Shown: piece by piece, positions 1-8,779 of the stretch
How the letters are laid out: the number at the start of each line of letters is the position of its first letter
Numbering within the stretch: the stretch's first letter is position 1
NCBI RefSeq assembly: GCF_963664965.1
Contig: NZ_OY761823.1
Coordinates: forward strand, 692,001-756,000
Reading direction: 5' to 3'
Length of the DNA stretch: 64,000 bases
Source of the DNA: an uncultured Pseudodesulfovibrio sp.
GTDB lineage: Bacteria; Desulfobacterota; Desulfovibrionia; Desulfovibrionales; Desulfovibrionaceae
Notes under the pieces: model-generated
Databases searched by the model: none
Told to the model about the DNA's origin: nothing
What the model saw: the letters and a program-made list of their open reading frames with translations, nothing else
Position numbers and translations under genes: made by a program

Positions 1-485
1 GGCCTGCCCCCGTGAAGGTGGAAGAAGGCGATTTGGGTGAAGAGCCGGTCGTGACCAAGGCGGACTCTCCTGCGGCGGTTCCGGTTGCCGTGACCGGTGA
101 AAAGGTGCCTGCCAGCAAGATCGACGAGCCTGCCCGGACGTCCAAGGCCGCACCTGTAGAGCAGAAAGCGACCGATGCCGTTGCTTCTCCCGAGCAGGAG
201 ACGGCTGCGGTTGAGACGGTAATAGACGGAGAGTCTGCCCAGACCACCTCGGTTCTCAAGGAGATGTATTATGTGCAGGTCGGGGCATTCTCGAATCTTG
301 AGAACGCAAACAGGGCCCTCGCGCGATTGATCTCAGACGGCTACAAGGGCTCCAGGCTGGTAAGAACCGACGACGGGCTGTACCGCGCACAAGCAGGTGC
401 ATTCCCGGACGAGGTCTCGGCCGGGAATGCACTTGAAAAACTGCACACGGATTACCCCAAGGGGTTCGTGCTTAAGACGGATTAA
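1..485 (+). CDS. SPOR-domain protein, C-terminal part (gene starts before the window)
   Basis: The reading frame is open from the first bases, so the 5' end is missing. A GTG at 12 is in frame but has no clear ribosome site, and I take it as internal. The first ~85 visible residues are low-complexity, rich in Ala, Val, Glu and Pro, as expected for a periplasmic linker. The last ~70 residues form a SPOR domain (YYVQVGAF near its start, then a second Q-A-GAF strand). SPOR domains bind denuded peptidoglycan glycan strands, typically at the division septum, so a cell-envelope role is likely. The missing N-terminus would probably carry a membrane anchor. The stop overlaps the convergent IHF/HU gene by 14 bp. 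Confidence 0.8.
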   Translation, partial: PAPVKVEEGDLGEEPVVTKADSPAAVPVAVTGEKVPASKIDEPARTSKAAPVEQKATDAVASPEQETAAVETVIDGESAQTTSVLKEMYYVQVGAFSNLENANRALARLISDGYKGSRLVRTDDGLYRAQAGAFPDEVSAGNALEKLHTDYPKGFVLKTD

Positions 486-759
486 GTTCTGCGCGGAACT
501 TGCGGGACAGCCGGAACACGCACACCTTGCGCGGGGGCAGGGTGATGGTCTGGCTGGTCTGGGGATTGCGTCCCTTTCGTGCTCGTTTGTCGTAGGCCTC
601 AAACTTGCCGAATCCGCTGATGAGAAGGGCGTGGTCCTTCTTGATGGCGCTCTTCATGATTTCGAGGATGGATTCCACGAGATCCTTGATTTCGGCGCGG
701 TTCTTGTCGGTGCGTTCATAGATGTAGTCTACGATGCCGGCTTTGGTGAGTGTACTCAT
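472..759 (-). CDS. IHF/HU-family DNA-binding protein (IHF-alpha-like)
   Basis: This is a 95-residue protein of the usual HU/IHF size. It has the signature GFGKFEAYDKRARKGRNPQT, including the GRNP turn of the DNA-binding arm, and a final basic strand ending FRLSRKFRAELN. The family bends DNA in the minor groove and supports sigma-54 promoters, recombination and nucleoid packing. An upstream in-frame start at 864 is possible, but the ATG at 759 is preceded by GGAGG at a good distance and matches the family N-terminus (MSTLTKAGIVDYIYE). The residues resemble IHF-alpha more than HU, but the heterodimer partner is not in the window. Confidence 0.88.
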   Translation of the reverse strand: MSTLTKAGIVDYIYERTDKNRAEIKDLVESILEIMKSAIKKDHALLISGFGKFEAYDKRARKGRNPQTSQTITLPPRKVCVFRLSRKFRAELNPS

Positions 760-788
760 CAGGTCGCCTCCAAAATGGGTTTCAAAAA

Positions 789-1214
789 CTATTTCACCAG
801 ACCGGCGATGGTTTTCGCCAGTCCGCTCATCTCGTCCGGGTTGTCGTATCCGGTCTGGGGCCACAGTTGCAGCCCGTCGTCCGAATGCCTCGGAACAAGA
901 TGGAAATGCGCGTGATTGACCAGTTGCCCAGCTGCCTCATGGTTGTTCTGCATGAGGTTCAGCCCGTCGGCCCCTGTTGCCTCCATAACAGCCCTGCCGA
1001 CCTTTGACAGGGTTTCGGTCAGTTCACTCCCGAGTTCTGCGGGAATGTCCATGAGCGTCGGATAATGCCCTTTGGGCAGAACCAGCGCATGACCGGGATT
1101 CACGGGCGCGATGTCCAGAAAGGCCAGACAGGTTTCGCTTTCATAAACCTTGGCGCAGGGGATTTCTCCTGCGATAATCTTACAGAAAATACAGTCCGGA
1201 TCTTTCGGCTTCAC
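789..1214 (-). CDS. HIT-family nucleotide hydrolase/transferase
   Basis: The 141-residue protein has the histidine-triad motif HAHFHLVP at residues 101-108, with His103 as the expected nucleophile. It also has CIFCKI at residues 8-13 (likely zinc ligands with downstream His) and a GHALVLPKGH strand. HIT proteins of the HinT branch hydrolyse adenosine phosphoramidates and related nucleotide conjugates in the cytoplasm; the exact substrate cannot be read here. The start codon is GTG at 1214, preceded by GGAGGGGAG. It lies 29 bp upstream of the IHF/HU gene in the same direction, so the two may be cotranscribed. Confidence 0.9.
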   Translation of the reverse strand: MKPKDPDCIFCKIIAGEIPCAKVYESETCLAFLDIAPVNPGHALVLPKGHYPTLMDIPAELGSELTETLSKVGRAVMEATGADGLNLMQNNHEAAGQLVNHAHFHLVPRHSDDGLQLWPQTGYDNPDEMSGLAKTIAGLVK

Positions 1215-1307
1215 GTTCTTTCTCCCCTCCGCAATCAGTAAATCTCAACGGTTTTCACCGGTTGGAGAGCGTCATTTCATGCGGAGACATCTTGATGCTT
1301 AGACATA

Positions 1308-1336
1308 TTACTAACTGAGAAATTCAGTTAAATCAA
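1308..1336 (-). promoter_or_regulatory. Candidate promoter with inverted-repeat operator before the HIT gene
   Basis: Read on the minus strand, TTGATT (plus 1331-1336) and TAGTAA (plus 1308-1313) are spaced 17 bp apart, like a sigma-70 promoter. The spacer is almost wholly a perfect inverted repeat, TAACTGA-GAAAT-TCAGTTA (1312-1330), where a repressor could sit. The assignment rests on sequence pattern only. Confidence 0.35.
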
Positions 1337-1475
1337 GTTACTTGCCACAAATATCTGCAGACGGACGAAAAGCGGCTTTGGTAAAAAGTCTAGATTTCGT
1401 CTTGAAAATCGGGGTGTTGCCCGTTTTTTTGTGTTTGAAAGTCGTATATGAAAAGTAAAAGCTTTTTGAATTCAG

Positions 1476-3338
1476 CTAGTTAGAGTCGGGTTCGTATTCG
1501 GGAACCAAGCGTTTCAGCACGGTTCGGACAGCGTCGCCGTCATGGGCATCGCCCGCTGCAACGAGCTTTTCCACCTCAACGGCGAGTGCCTCTCCGTCGG
1601 CCTTGACCTCGCTGCCGAGCACCAGAATTTTTTCGTGCTCGGTCCGGACAATGCCCTCGCCTTCGGTGATGAGTTCTTCAAAAAGTTTTTCCCCTTCGCG
1701 CAGGCCGGTGAAGACGATCTCCACGTCCACATCCGGTTCCATGCCCGACAGCCTGACAAGGTCACGGGCCATGTCCGCGATCTTGACGGGCACGCCCATG
1801 TCCAGAACGAAGATTTCCCCGCCTGTTCCGGCATCTCCCATGCTTCCTGCCTGAAGGATGAGTTGTGACGCTTCGGAGATGGACATGAAGTATCTGGTCA
1901 CGTCAGGGTGGGTGACGGTCACCGGGCCGCCCGCCTCGATCTGACGGCGGAAGAGCGGTACCACGGAGCCGCTGGAGCCCACTACGTTGCCGAAGCGTAC
2001 GGCCATGAACCGGGTGCCGGTGCCGAGATGGGACTGCATCAGCAGTTCGGTGACGCGTTTGCTCGCTCCCATGACGTTGGTGGGACGGACCGCCTTGTCC
2101 GTGGAGACGAGGACGAATCGTTCGACCTTGGCAGCCACGGCGGCCTTCATGATCGTTTCCGAGCCGACGATGTTGTTGTGCACGGCCTGCCACGGATTGC
2201 GTTCCAGCATGGGCACATGCTTGTATGCCGCGGCATGGAACACGACCGACGGCCTGTGCGCTTCAAAGGTCAGGGTCATGAGTTCGGCGTCCGCGATAGA
2301 GCCGAGCACGGTGGTGTAGTCCGTGAAACCGAACTCGTAATGCAGCTCCATCTGTATCTGATAGAGATTGTATTCACTTGAATCGACGAGCACGATGTGG
2401 CGCGGTTTGAAGCGGACGATCTGTCTGCACAGTTCCGAACCGATGGACCCGCCGCAGCCAGTGACGAGCACTGTCTGGCCGGTGAGATATGCCTCGATGC
2501 GGTCGGTATCGAGGCTGACGGGCGAGCGTCCGAGCAGATCGAGATAATCCACGTCGCGCAGTGCCTTGATGTTCACCTTGCCGTCCATGATTTCTGTCAT
2601 GGCGGGCAGAATCTTGAAGGGGACGCCAGTCGCTTTGCACGTATCCGCGATCCGGCGCATTTCCTTGCCCGAAGCTTCGGATATGGCGATGAAGATTTCG
2701 TCTACGGACAGCCGTTTTACCACGGTATCCATGTTTTTGATCTGACCGAGCACCGGTTTGCCGTGGATGGTGCGTCCCTGTTTGCCCGGATTGTCGTCAA
2801 GAAAGCCGACCAGATTGTATTGGGCCGGGTTGGATGTCATTTCCCGGCTGATCTTTTCTGCGGAACCGCCTGCGCCTACCACGAGAACGTTTTTCCGGTC
2901 GACGGCAGGTGCCAGCAATGATTCGGATTTGGTGAAAAAGGCCCGGATGGAAAGACGCAGGCCGCTGCACATCAGGAGCGTGAGAATCCAGTCCAGCACG
3001 AAAATGGAACGGGGCACGCCTACAAAGGTAAAGCGGAAAACCACGAAGCAGATGAGTACCAGACTCTGGAGTGCGGTAATGCGTAACAGCTTCCAGTAGT
3101 CGTCGAGGCTGGTGTAGCGCCACATGCCCTGATACAGGCCGAACAGGACGAACAGGACCGCCTTGAAAGTTAGAACGTATTTGAGCAGTCCCTTGAATTG
3201 GATGAAATAGGCCGGGGGCAGAGAAAGGTCGAACCGGAAAAGATAGGCTCCGTACAGGGCGAGCGTAAAGATCATCATGTCCGCGAGGAGCATGACGTAA
3301 AAGTTCAGATTACGCAGATTGGGCAGGCTCAGTTTCAT
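1476..3338 (-). CDS. pglF: Membrane-bound nucleoside-diphosphate-sugar 4,6-dehydratase (PglF/WbpM/FlaA1 type)
   Basis: The 620-residue protein begins with four hydrophobic segments (about residues 10-120). A cytoplasmic Rossmann region follows with VVGAGGSAEK near 180 and the NAD-binding TGCGGSIGSEL near 290. The catalytic stretch STDKAVRPTNVMGASKR near 410-427 has Met where short-chain dehydrogenases have Tyr, the Ser-Met-Lys triad typical of this inverting/retaining UDP-GlcNAc dehydratase group. It should convert UDP-GlcNAc to the 4-keto-6-deoxy sugar. The start at 3338 forms an ATGA overlap with the upstream aminotransferase; the longer 674-residue reading begins inside that gene and is rejected. 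It is the last gene of the pglD-pglE-pglF operon. The exact stereochemistry (PglF-like versus PseB/CapD-like) is not proven by sequence reading. Confidence 0.88.
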   Translation of the reverse strand: MKLSLPNLRNLNFYVMLLADMMIFTLALYGAYLFRFDLSLPPAYFIQFKGLLKYVLTFKAVLFVLFGLYQGMWRYTSLDDYWKLLRITALQSLVLICFVVFRFTFVGVPRSIFVLDWILTLLMCSGLRLSIRAFFTKSESLLAPAVDRKNVLVVGAGGSAEKISREMTSNPAQYNLVGFLDDNPGKQGRTIHGKPVLGQIKNMDTVVKRLSVDEIFIAISEASGKEMRRIADTCKATGVPFKILPAMTEIMDGKVNIKALRDVDYLDLLGRSPVSLDTDRIEAYLTGQTVLVTGCGGSIGSELCRQIVRFKPRHIVLVDSSEYNLYQIQMELHYEFGFTDYTTVLGSIADAELMTLTFEAHRPSVVFHAAAYKHVPMLERNPWQAVHNNIVGSETIMKAAVAAKVERFVLVSTDKAVRPTNVMGASKRVTELLMQSHLGTGTRFMAVRFGNVVGSSGSVVPLFRRQIEAGGPVTVTHPDVTRYFMSISEASQLILQAGSMGDAGTGGEIFVLDMGVPVKIADMARDLVRLSGMEPDVDVEIVFTGLREGEKLFEELITEGEGIVRTEHEKILVLGSEVKADGEALAVEVEKLVAAGDAHDGDAVRTVLKRLVPEYEPDSN

Positions 3339-4465
3339 TTTGCCACGCTTTGTATGACTTTTGCCACGCGGTTCAGGTCGTTTTCGGTCATGGCTGAACC
3401 TGAGGGCAGGCACAGGCCGCGCTTGAACAGGTCTTCGCACACTTCGCCGCCGGTGTGGGCGGCGTCTCTGAACACGGGTTGCAAGTGCATGGGTTTCCAT
3501 ACAGGCCGGGATTCGATGTTCTCCATCTCAAGGGCGATTCGGATATCCTCCGGACTCGCTCCGAACGTGTCTTCATCCACCAGCATGACGGTCAGCCAGC
3601 GGTTCGCCTTTCCATACGCGGCTTCAGGCATGAACTCAATGCCGGGAAGGACGGAGAGGGTCTTCTCGTACCAGTCGAATATTTCACGGAGTCTGTCCAC
3701 GAAACCGTCGAGCATATCAAGCTGCCCCAGTCCGATGGCCGCGGCCACGTTGCTCATGCGGTAGTTGTAGCCGATGGTCGAGTGTTCATAATAAGGTGCA
3801 TCGTCACGGGCCTGCTGGGAAAGGCGGCGTGCCTCGGCAATGAAATCCGCGTCGTCGCTGGCAAGTAGCCCGCCACCGCCCGTGGTGATGATCTTGTTTC
3901 CGTTGAAGGAGTAGATGGCCGCGTCTCCGCCCCGTCCGGCGTGACGGCCCTTGTATGTCGCTCCCACGGCTTCGGCCGCGTCAATGACCAGCGGGATGGA
4001 GTATTCGTCACACACAGTCCGTATGACGTCGTAATCGGCACATTGGCCGTAGATATCGGTGGGAATGACGGCACCGACATGTCCGCCGTCAGCCTGTACC
4101 GTCTCAATGGCCTGCCGCAGCAGCCCGGGGTCCATGTTCCATGTCTCGCGGCTTGAGTCCACGAAGTGCAGTTTCGCATCAAGGAATGTCACGGGGGTGA
4201 CCGAACCGATGAACGTCAGGGAGGAGCCAATGACAGTGTCGCCCGGTTTCACGCCGAGCTGGCGCAGGGCCAGATGCATGGCTGCGGTGCCGCTTGACAC
4301 GGCGACACAGTGTGCAAATCCGGTCAGGTCGCAGAATGCCTGTTCGAACCGGGCAAGCTGCGGCCCGATGGGGGCGATGAAATTGGCGTCAAAAGCCTGC
4401 TGTATGAATTGCATCTCTTTTCCGCCCATGTGCGGCGGAGAGAGGTAAAGTCTGTCTTTGCTCAA
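3335..4465 (-). CDS. pglE: DegT/DnrJ/EryC1 aminotransferase (PglE-like)
   Basis: This is a 376-residue PLP-dependent sugar aminotransferase of normal family length. Visible marks are the N-terminal YLSPPHMGGKE, the VSSGTAAMHLAL phosphate-binding region, and YSFNGNKIITTGGGG with Lys191 as the Schiff-base lysine. The family transfers an amino group from glutamate to the C4 keto group of nucleotide-linked 6-deoxy sugars. Placed between PglD and PglF homologues, it should make UDP-4-amino-4,6-dideoxy-GlcNAc. It lies 9 bp downstream of pglD and overlaps pglF by 4 bp, so the three proteins are probably translated as a unit. Confidence 0.9.
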   Translation of the reverse strand: MSKDRLYLSPPHMGGKEMQFIQQAFDANFIAPIGPQLARFEQAFCDLTGFAHCVAVSSGTAAMHLALRQLGVKPGDTVIGSSLTFIGSVTPVTFLDAKLHFVDSSRETWNMDPGLLRQAIETVQADGGHVGAVIPTDIYGQCADYDVIRTVCDEYSIPLVIDAAEAVGATYKGRHAGRGGDAAIYSFNGNKIITTGGGGLLASDDADFIAEARRLSQQARDDAPYYEHSTIGYNYRMSNVAAAIGLGQLDMLDGFVDRLREIFDWYEKTLSVLPGIEFMPEAAYGKANRWLTVMLVDEDTFGASPEDIRIALEMENIESRPVWKPMHLQPVFRDAAHTGGEVCEDLFKRGLCLPSGSAMTENDLNRVAKVIQSVAK

Positions 4466-4474
4466 GATCGTATC

Positions 4475-5095
4475 CTATTTTTCAGAGGACAGTTCCCGTG
4501 CCGGAACGCCGACAACGGTTTGACCGGAAGGGACGTCCCGGATGACGGCGGCACCGGCTCCGACCACGGCCCTGTCGCCGATGGTGAGTCCCTGCATGGC
4601 GCATGAGCCGATTCCCATGAACGCCTCTTCCCCGACCGTGACGTTTCCGGCCAGATTCACGCCGGGGGCGACGTGGGCGAACGGGCCGACGGTACAGTCG
4701 TGATCGACCGTGCATCCGGTGTTGAGAATGGTGTGTGCGCCGATTCGGCTTCCGGAGTTCACGACCACGCCTGCACAGACCATGCAGCCCGGTTCGATGA
4801 TCACATCCGGGGCTATGATGGCTGACGGATGAATGGCGGAAATGAATGTCTCGCCGCGACCGGCGTATGTCTCATGAATTTTCGCGCGCAACCGGTTGTC
4901 GCCGATGGCGATGATCAGTCCGTCGTGAGGAATATCTTTGGCGGAACGGTCATCCCCCAGTATGGGCAAGCCGAGAACTTTTGTGCTCGCGCTATCCCGT
5001 GATGCGAATCCAATCGGCTTCATGTCAGGAATCGCAAGGAGGATGTCGGCCACGACCTTTGCATGACCTCCGCTGCCTATAATCAATACCTTCAT
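4475..5095 (-). CDS. pglD: Sugar O/N-acetyltransferase with left-handed beta helix (PglD-like)
   Basis: The 206-residue protein starts with a small Rossmann-like domain (VLIIGSGGHAKVVADIL). It continues as hexapeptide repeats (IIAPDVIIEPGCMVCAGVVV and following turns) and ends with the GVPAREL tail seen in PglD-type enzymes. His in NTGCTVDHDCTVG is the expected catalytic base. The family acetylates the 4-amino group of UDP-4-amino-sugars with acetyl-CoA, giving UDP-N,N'-diacetylbacillosamine when paired with PglF and PglE. It is the first gene of the operon, with GGGAAG before the start. No PglC, PglA or PglB homologue lies nearby, so the sugar's destination (glycan, lipid or flagellin) is unknown. 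Confidence 0.88.
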   Translation of the reverse strand: MKVLIIGSGGHAKVVADILLAIPDMKPIGFASRDSASTKVLGLPILGDDRSAKDIPHDGLIIAIGDNRLRAKIHETYAGRGETFISAIHPSAIIAPDVIIEPGCMVCAGVVVNSGSRIGAHTILNTGCTVDHDCTVGPFAHVAPGVNLAGNVTVGEEAFMGIGSCAMQGLTIGDRAVVGAGAAVIRDVPSGQTVVGVPARELSSEK

Positions 5096-5363
5096 GTGCT
5101 TCCCGGCAGTGTGCCTTTTTTGGGATTGTCATAGTTTTCGACAAGTAATCGCTGTGTCGTTGATACCGCGTTGTGTTTTTTACTGTCAACCGTCTCCTTT
5201 CCACGTGGATTGCATACCGGAGAAGGGGTGGCAGGCATGCGGATTTTTCTGTTTGAGCGGCCTTGACTTGCGAGTCTTTCCGATAACGGTTACTTTCCCA
5301 CGGCGTTAAATAGCGCTGCACGGGGTTTTTCTTTTGCCCCGACACCATTCAAGGAGAATACAA

Positions 5364-6290
5364 ATGACTCAACTCGCAATACTTTTCCCCGGACAGGGGT
5401 CTCAGGAAAAAGGCATGGGCCGGGATGTCGCCGAAGCGAGCGGCGAGGCTCTGGACCTGTGGAAACTGGCCGAAAGCGAATCCGGCCTGCCCCTGCGGGA
5501 GATATATTGGGACGGCGAAGCCGAGGACATGGCGGACACGCGTGCATTGCAGCCTGCGCTGACCGTGACGAATCTCACCCTGTGGATGCAGGTCCGATCC
5601 AGAGTATCCCCTTCCGCCACTGCCGGACACAGCCTCGGCGAATTCGCTTCGCTGGCCGCCGCCGGTGTGCTGTCCATGGAGGATGCTGTCCGGGCCGTGA
5701 CCCTGCGTGGACGCCTCATGGCCGAAGCCGGACAGGAAGGACACGGCATGGCCGCCGTGGTCAAGCTGGCGCAGGACAAGGTCGAAGAGATCGTGGACCG
5801 CGCTGCCAAAGAGTCCGGAAAGGAACTGCGCGTGGCGAATTACAATTCACCGGCCCAGTTCGTCATCAGCGGCGAGAAGGAAGCGCTTGAGAGCGCGGCC
5901 GCACAGGTCAAGGAAGCCAAGGGCCGTGCCATCCCTCTGGCCGTGTCCGGTGCGTTTCACAGTCCCCTGATTCAGGAGGCAGCTGATGAATTCGCCGCTT
6001 TTCTCGGCAAGCTGAGCTGGAGCGCTCCGGCCTTCCCGGTTTTCCACAACGCCACTGCCCTGCCCGAGCCGGATGCGGAAAAGACCATGGAGATCATGCA
6101 GCGCCAGATGACGTCGTCCGTACTGTGGATTCAGACCGTGCAGGCCATGTACGGAACCGGGGTCCGTAGATTTGTCGAAGTCGGTCCCAAGGGCGTGCTT
6201 TTCAAGATGCTCAAGCCTAATCTCAAGGGGATGGAAGAAGAGTGGACCGGTGCGACCGTCGGCAGTCTGGAACAGATCGAAACCCTGTAG
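5364..6290 (+). CDS. fabD: Malonyl-CoA:ACP transacylase
   Basis: The 308-residue protein has FPGQGSQEKGMG at the N-terminus and the nucleophile motif GHSLGEF with Ser90. The conserved AVSGAFHSPLI holds the catalytic His, and VGPKGVLFKML sits near the end. FabD loads malonate from CoA onto acyl carrier protein for fatty-acid synthesis in the cytoplasm. ATG 5364 is preceded by AAGGAG at 5351-5356, so the ten extra residues of the longest reading are not used. It is directly followed by aroE with a 22-bp gap. Confidence 0.93.
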   Translation: MTQLAILFPGQGSQEKGMGRDVAEASGEALDLWKLAESESGLPLREIYWDGEAEDMADTRALQPALTVTNLTLWMQVRSRVSPSATAGHSLGEFASLAAAGVLSMEDAVRAVTLRGRLMAEAGQEGHGMAAVVKLAQDKVEEIVDRAAKESGKELRVANYNSPAQFVISGEKEALESAAAQVKEAKGRAIPLAVSGAFHSPLIQEAADEFAAFLGKLSWSAPAFPVFHNATALPEPDAEKTMEIMQRQMTSSVLWIQTVQAMYGTGVRRFVEVGPKGVLFKMLKPNLKGMEEEWTGATVGSLEQIETL

Positions 6291-6312
6291 CGTGGGCACA
6301 AAGAGAGCTGAG

Positions 6313-7122
6313 ATGACCAGGAAATACGGAATTATCGGGTGGCCTTTGGGTCACAGCATGAGCCCTACTTTGCATAACTGGGGATTCGGTGAACTCGGTA
6401 TTGATGCGACATACGAGGCATGGCCGCTTCGCCCTGAAGACCTGCCTTCGTTCATGGAGCGGGTCCGCAGCGAACCCATTTCCGGCATGAGCGTGACGAT
6501 TCCGCACAAGCTGAGGGTCATGGACCATCTGGACCACATTACCGAGCGTGCCCTGACCGTGGGAGCCGTGAATACCCTGTATTGGGACGGCGACAGGCTG
6601 TGCGGTGAAAATACGGATGTCATCGGGATGACCGCTCCTCTGAAAAAGAGTGACTCCCTGCCCGAGTGCGCCATGGTGCTTGGTGCGGGTGGTGCGGCAC
6701 GGGCTGCGGTCGCCGGTCTTCAGGAATTGGGGGTCGAACGCATTCTCGTCTGCAACCGGACACGGGAAAAGGCTGATGCGCTGGCCGCGGATTTGAATGT
6801 CGAAGCCGTAGGCTGGGCCTGCCGCATGGACGAAGCTCCCGGATTGATCTGTAACACCACGCCGCTGGGGATGTCCGGCGAACTGGAGGACTTGACTCCG
6901 TGGGACGGCAGTCAGTTCCCTGAGAGGTGTATTGCATATGATATCGTCTACAATCCGCTCGACACGACATTCCTGCGGGAAGCCCGCAAGGCCGGGTGCG
7001 AGACCATTTCCGGTTTGGAAATGTTCCTGCATCAGGGGCTGGCTCAATTCAGGCTTTGGACCGGACAGGATATGGACGAGGAAGGGGCGAGAGCTTTGTT
7101 GAAGAGTTCGCTGAAAGGATAG
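6313..7122 (+). CDS. aroE: Shikimate dehydrogenase
   Basis: The 269-residue protein opens with YGIIGWPLGHSMSPTLHN, the shikimate-binding loop. VTIPHKL with the catalytic Lys, the GENTDVIGM substrate motif and VLGAGGAARAAV for NADP binding follow. AroE reduces 3-dehydroshikimate to shikimate in aromatic amino-acid synthesis. The ATG at 6313 gives the normal family length; the longer reading from 6172 lies inside fabD and is rejected. The GAG-rich stretch before the start is a weak ribosome site, so coupling to fabD translation is plausible. Confidence 0.93.
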   Translation: MTRKYGIIGWPLGHSMSPTLHNWGFGELGIDATYEAWPLRPEDLPSFMERVRSEPISGMSVTIPHKLRVMDHLDHITERALTVGAVNTLYWDGDRLCGENTDVIGMTAPLKKSDSLPECAMVLGAGGAARAAVAGLQELGVERILVCNRTREKADALAADLNVEAVGWACRMDEAPGLICNTTPLGMSGELEDLTPWDGSQFPERCIAYDIVYNPLDTTFLREARKAGCETISGLEMFLHQGLAQFRLWTGQDMDEEGARALLKSSLKG

Positions 7123-7192
7123 GTGACTGTTGAAAAATGAATCGTTCTCTTCTATTGTCCACGAAAGATTCAATTTACGAGGCGTAGCGACA

Positions 7193-7855
7193 ATGAAAAA
7201 AATCTGTTTCTGTTTTTCCCTTTTGATGTTTGCCCTGCTGCTTTCAATCGGTCCCGGCATGAGCATGTCGGCACAGGCAGGGCCCAACCCGGTCGTGATT
7301 TTCGAAACGTCCATGGGACGTTTCATCGTCATGCTGTATCCCAAGGACGCGCCGAAAACGGTCAAGAACTTTCTTCGGTATGTTGATGAGGGATTCTATA
7401 ACGGTACCGTATTTCATCGTGTTGTGAGAAAGGAGGATTTTGAACGTCAGATTACAGCGCGCAAGGAATATCCTTATGCCATGATTCAGGGCGGTGGCTT
7501 GACGCCGGATTTGAAGAAGAAAGACACGTATTCTCCCATTGTCAATGAATCTGCTACAGGGCTTCTCAACAAGAAAGGCACCATTGCCATGGCCCGCGGG
7601 GGGCATCCCGATTCGGCCACGGCCCAGTTCTTTATCAACACGATAGACAATGCCGCTTTTGACTATAAGCAGACTGCCAAAAAATATAATCAAAAAGAGT
7701 TCAATACCCGTCAAGGTTACTGTGCCTTCGGAAAGGTGATCCGGGGCATGGATGTGGTTGAGAAAATAAGCATGGTCAAAAGAAAGAAAGTCGGGCAACG
7801 CAAAAATGTTCCGGTCAAGCCGGTGGTTATTCTGAAGGCCTATCGAGCGAAATAG
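7193..7855 (+). CDS. Exported cyclophilin-type peptidyl-prolyl isomerase
   Basis: The 220-residue protein has a signal peptide (MKKICFCFSLLMFALLLS, cleavage near AQA-GP at about 30). A cyclophilin domain follows with VIFETSMGRFIVMLYP, APKTVKNFLRYV, FYNGTVFHRVV, IQGGG and ATAQFFINT. Cyclophilins catalyse cis-trans isomerisation of prolyl bonds and would help fold periplasmic proteins. I chose ATG 7193 because GAGG lies about 10 bp upstream and the signal peptide then starts properly; a TTG at 7130 would put 21 residues in front of it. Relative to short bacterial cyclophilins there is an insertion after FHRVV (residues about 90-110). A strong terminator follows. Confidence 0.9.
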   Translation: MKKICFCFSLLMFALLLSIGPGMSMSAQAGPNPVVIFETSMGRFIVMLYPKDAPKTVKNFLRYVDEGFYNGTVFHRVVRKEDFERQITARKEYPYAMIQGGGLTPDLKKKDTYSPIVNESATGLLNKKGTIAMARGGHPDSATAQFFINTIDNAAFDYKQTAKKYNQKEFNTRQGYCAFGKVIRGMDVVEKISMVKRKKVGQRKNVPVKPVVILKAYRAK

Positions 7856-7878
7856 TACGTTTGCAAGTGACTTTGATG

Positions 7879-7910
7879 ACCGGAAAAGCCGTTTGGTTTT
7901 TCCGGTTTTT
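7879..7910 (+). terminator. Intrinsic terminator after the peptidyl-prolyl isomerase
   Basis: ACCGGAAAA (7879-7887) pairs with TTTTCCGGT (7898-7906). The stem extends to about 12 bp around a GTTT loop and is followed by a run of T. It overlaps the stop codon of the convergent HDOD gene. Confidence 0.85.
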
Positions 7911-8779
7911 CATATGGGGCAACTGGTTTCCGTGCATTCCATGAAGAGGTCCCAGACGGCGCCGAGTTCTTCCACCACGTTGGCAGAGACCGCATCCAGT
8001 ATGTCCGGCGTCAGGCCGAGTCGTGCGACTACCTGCTGTGACGGGGTGTAATTGAGGCCGTCAATGCCGAGGCCCACGCCGATCATTTTTGCCAGTGCGT
8101 TGCCTATGTGAACGAGGTCCAGAACGATGCTTTCCCCATCAAAGTCATCCGGGCGAAGGTGGTATCGGACCGCGTTCACTATTTCTGTCGGCAGGCCCCA
8201 TGCTTCAAGCAGGATGCCACCGAGTTCGGCGTGGTTGATGCCGAGCACCGCATCTTCGGCTTCATCAAAGCTGAGTCCTTCGGAGAAGGCCAGATTGAGA
8301 ATCTGGTGTACGTCGACTTCAACATAGGCACCGAGGAGAGTCTTTCCCACGCCGGACAGCAGACCGGCGGTGAATGTCGATTTCGGCACAGTGATCCCGA
8401 GTTCCCGGCCAAGTTCGCGTGCGGCCATGGCAACGGTGGCAGAGTGCTGCAAATGCATGGTCGGGGCCAGATCGTACCCTTCGATCTTTCGAACATAGGA
8501 AGGGGCCACGCCGGTGGAGATGACGAACTGAAGCACCTGTGCCGTGCCCAGTCGGTCGATCGCCTCGCGGGCGGTGGTCATGGGGCGTTTGTCGCTGAAA
8601 AACGAGGCATTGACGATCTTGAGCAGGTTGGCGGTCAGGCCGGGGTCATACTCGATGATCCGTGCCAGTTCTTCGAGATCGGCTTTCGGGTCGTTGATGA
8701 GTGCCGCGGCCTTGGGCGCGCATGACGGGATGGCGACGACCTCGGCGACCTGTGCCAGTATTTCCTTGCGCCGGTTCAT
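7910..8779 (-). CDS. HDOD-domain protein
   Basis: The 289-residue protein is one HDOD domain, a degenerate HD hydrolase fold used as a signalling module. Typical pieces are IPSCAPKAAALINDPKADLEELARIIEYDPGLTANLLKIVNASFF at the start and the MAARELGREL...SGVGKTLLGAY core. A later stretch, INHAELGGILLEAWGLPTEIVNAVRYH, follows. No partner output domain is present. It overlaps the upstream cheD gene by 4 bp, which suggests a role in chemotaxis or motility signalling. The mechanism of HDOD proteins is not settled, so I assign no enzymatic activity. Confidence 0.88.
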   Translation of the reverse strand: MNRRKEILAQVAEVVAIPSCAPKAAALINDPKADLEELARIIEYDPGLTANLLKIVNASFFSDKRPMTTAREAIDRLGTAQVLQFVISTGVAPSYVRKIEGYDLAPTMHLQHSATVAMAARELGRELGITVPKSTFTAGLLSGVGKTLLGAYVEVDVHQILNLAFSEGLSFDEAEDAVLGINHAELGGILLEAWGLPTEIVNAVRYHLRPDDFDGESIVLDLVHIGNALAKMIGVGLGIDGLNYTPSQQVVARLGLTPDILDAVSANVVEELGAVWDLFMECTETSCPI

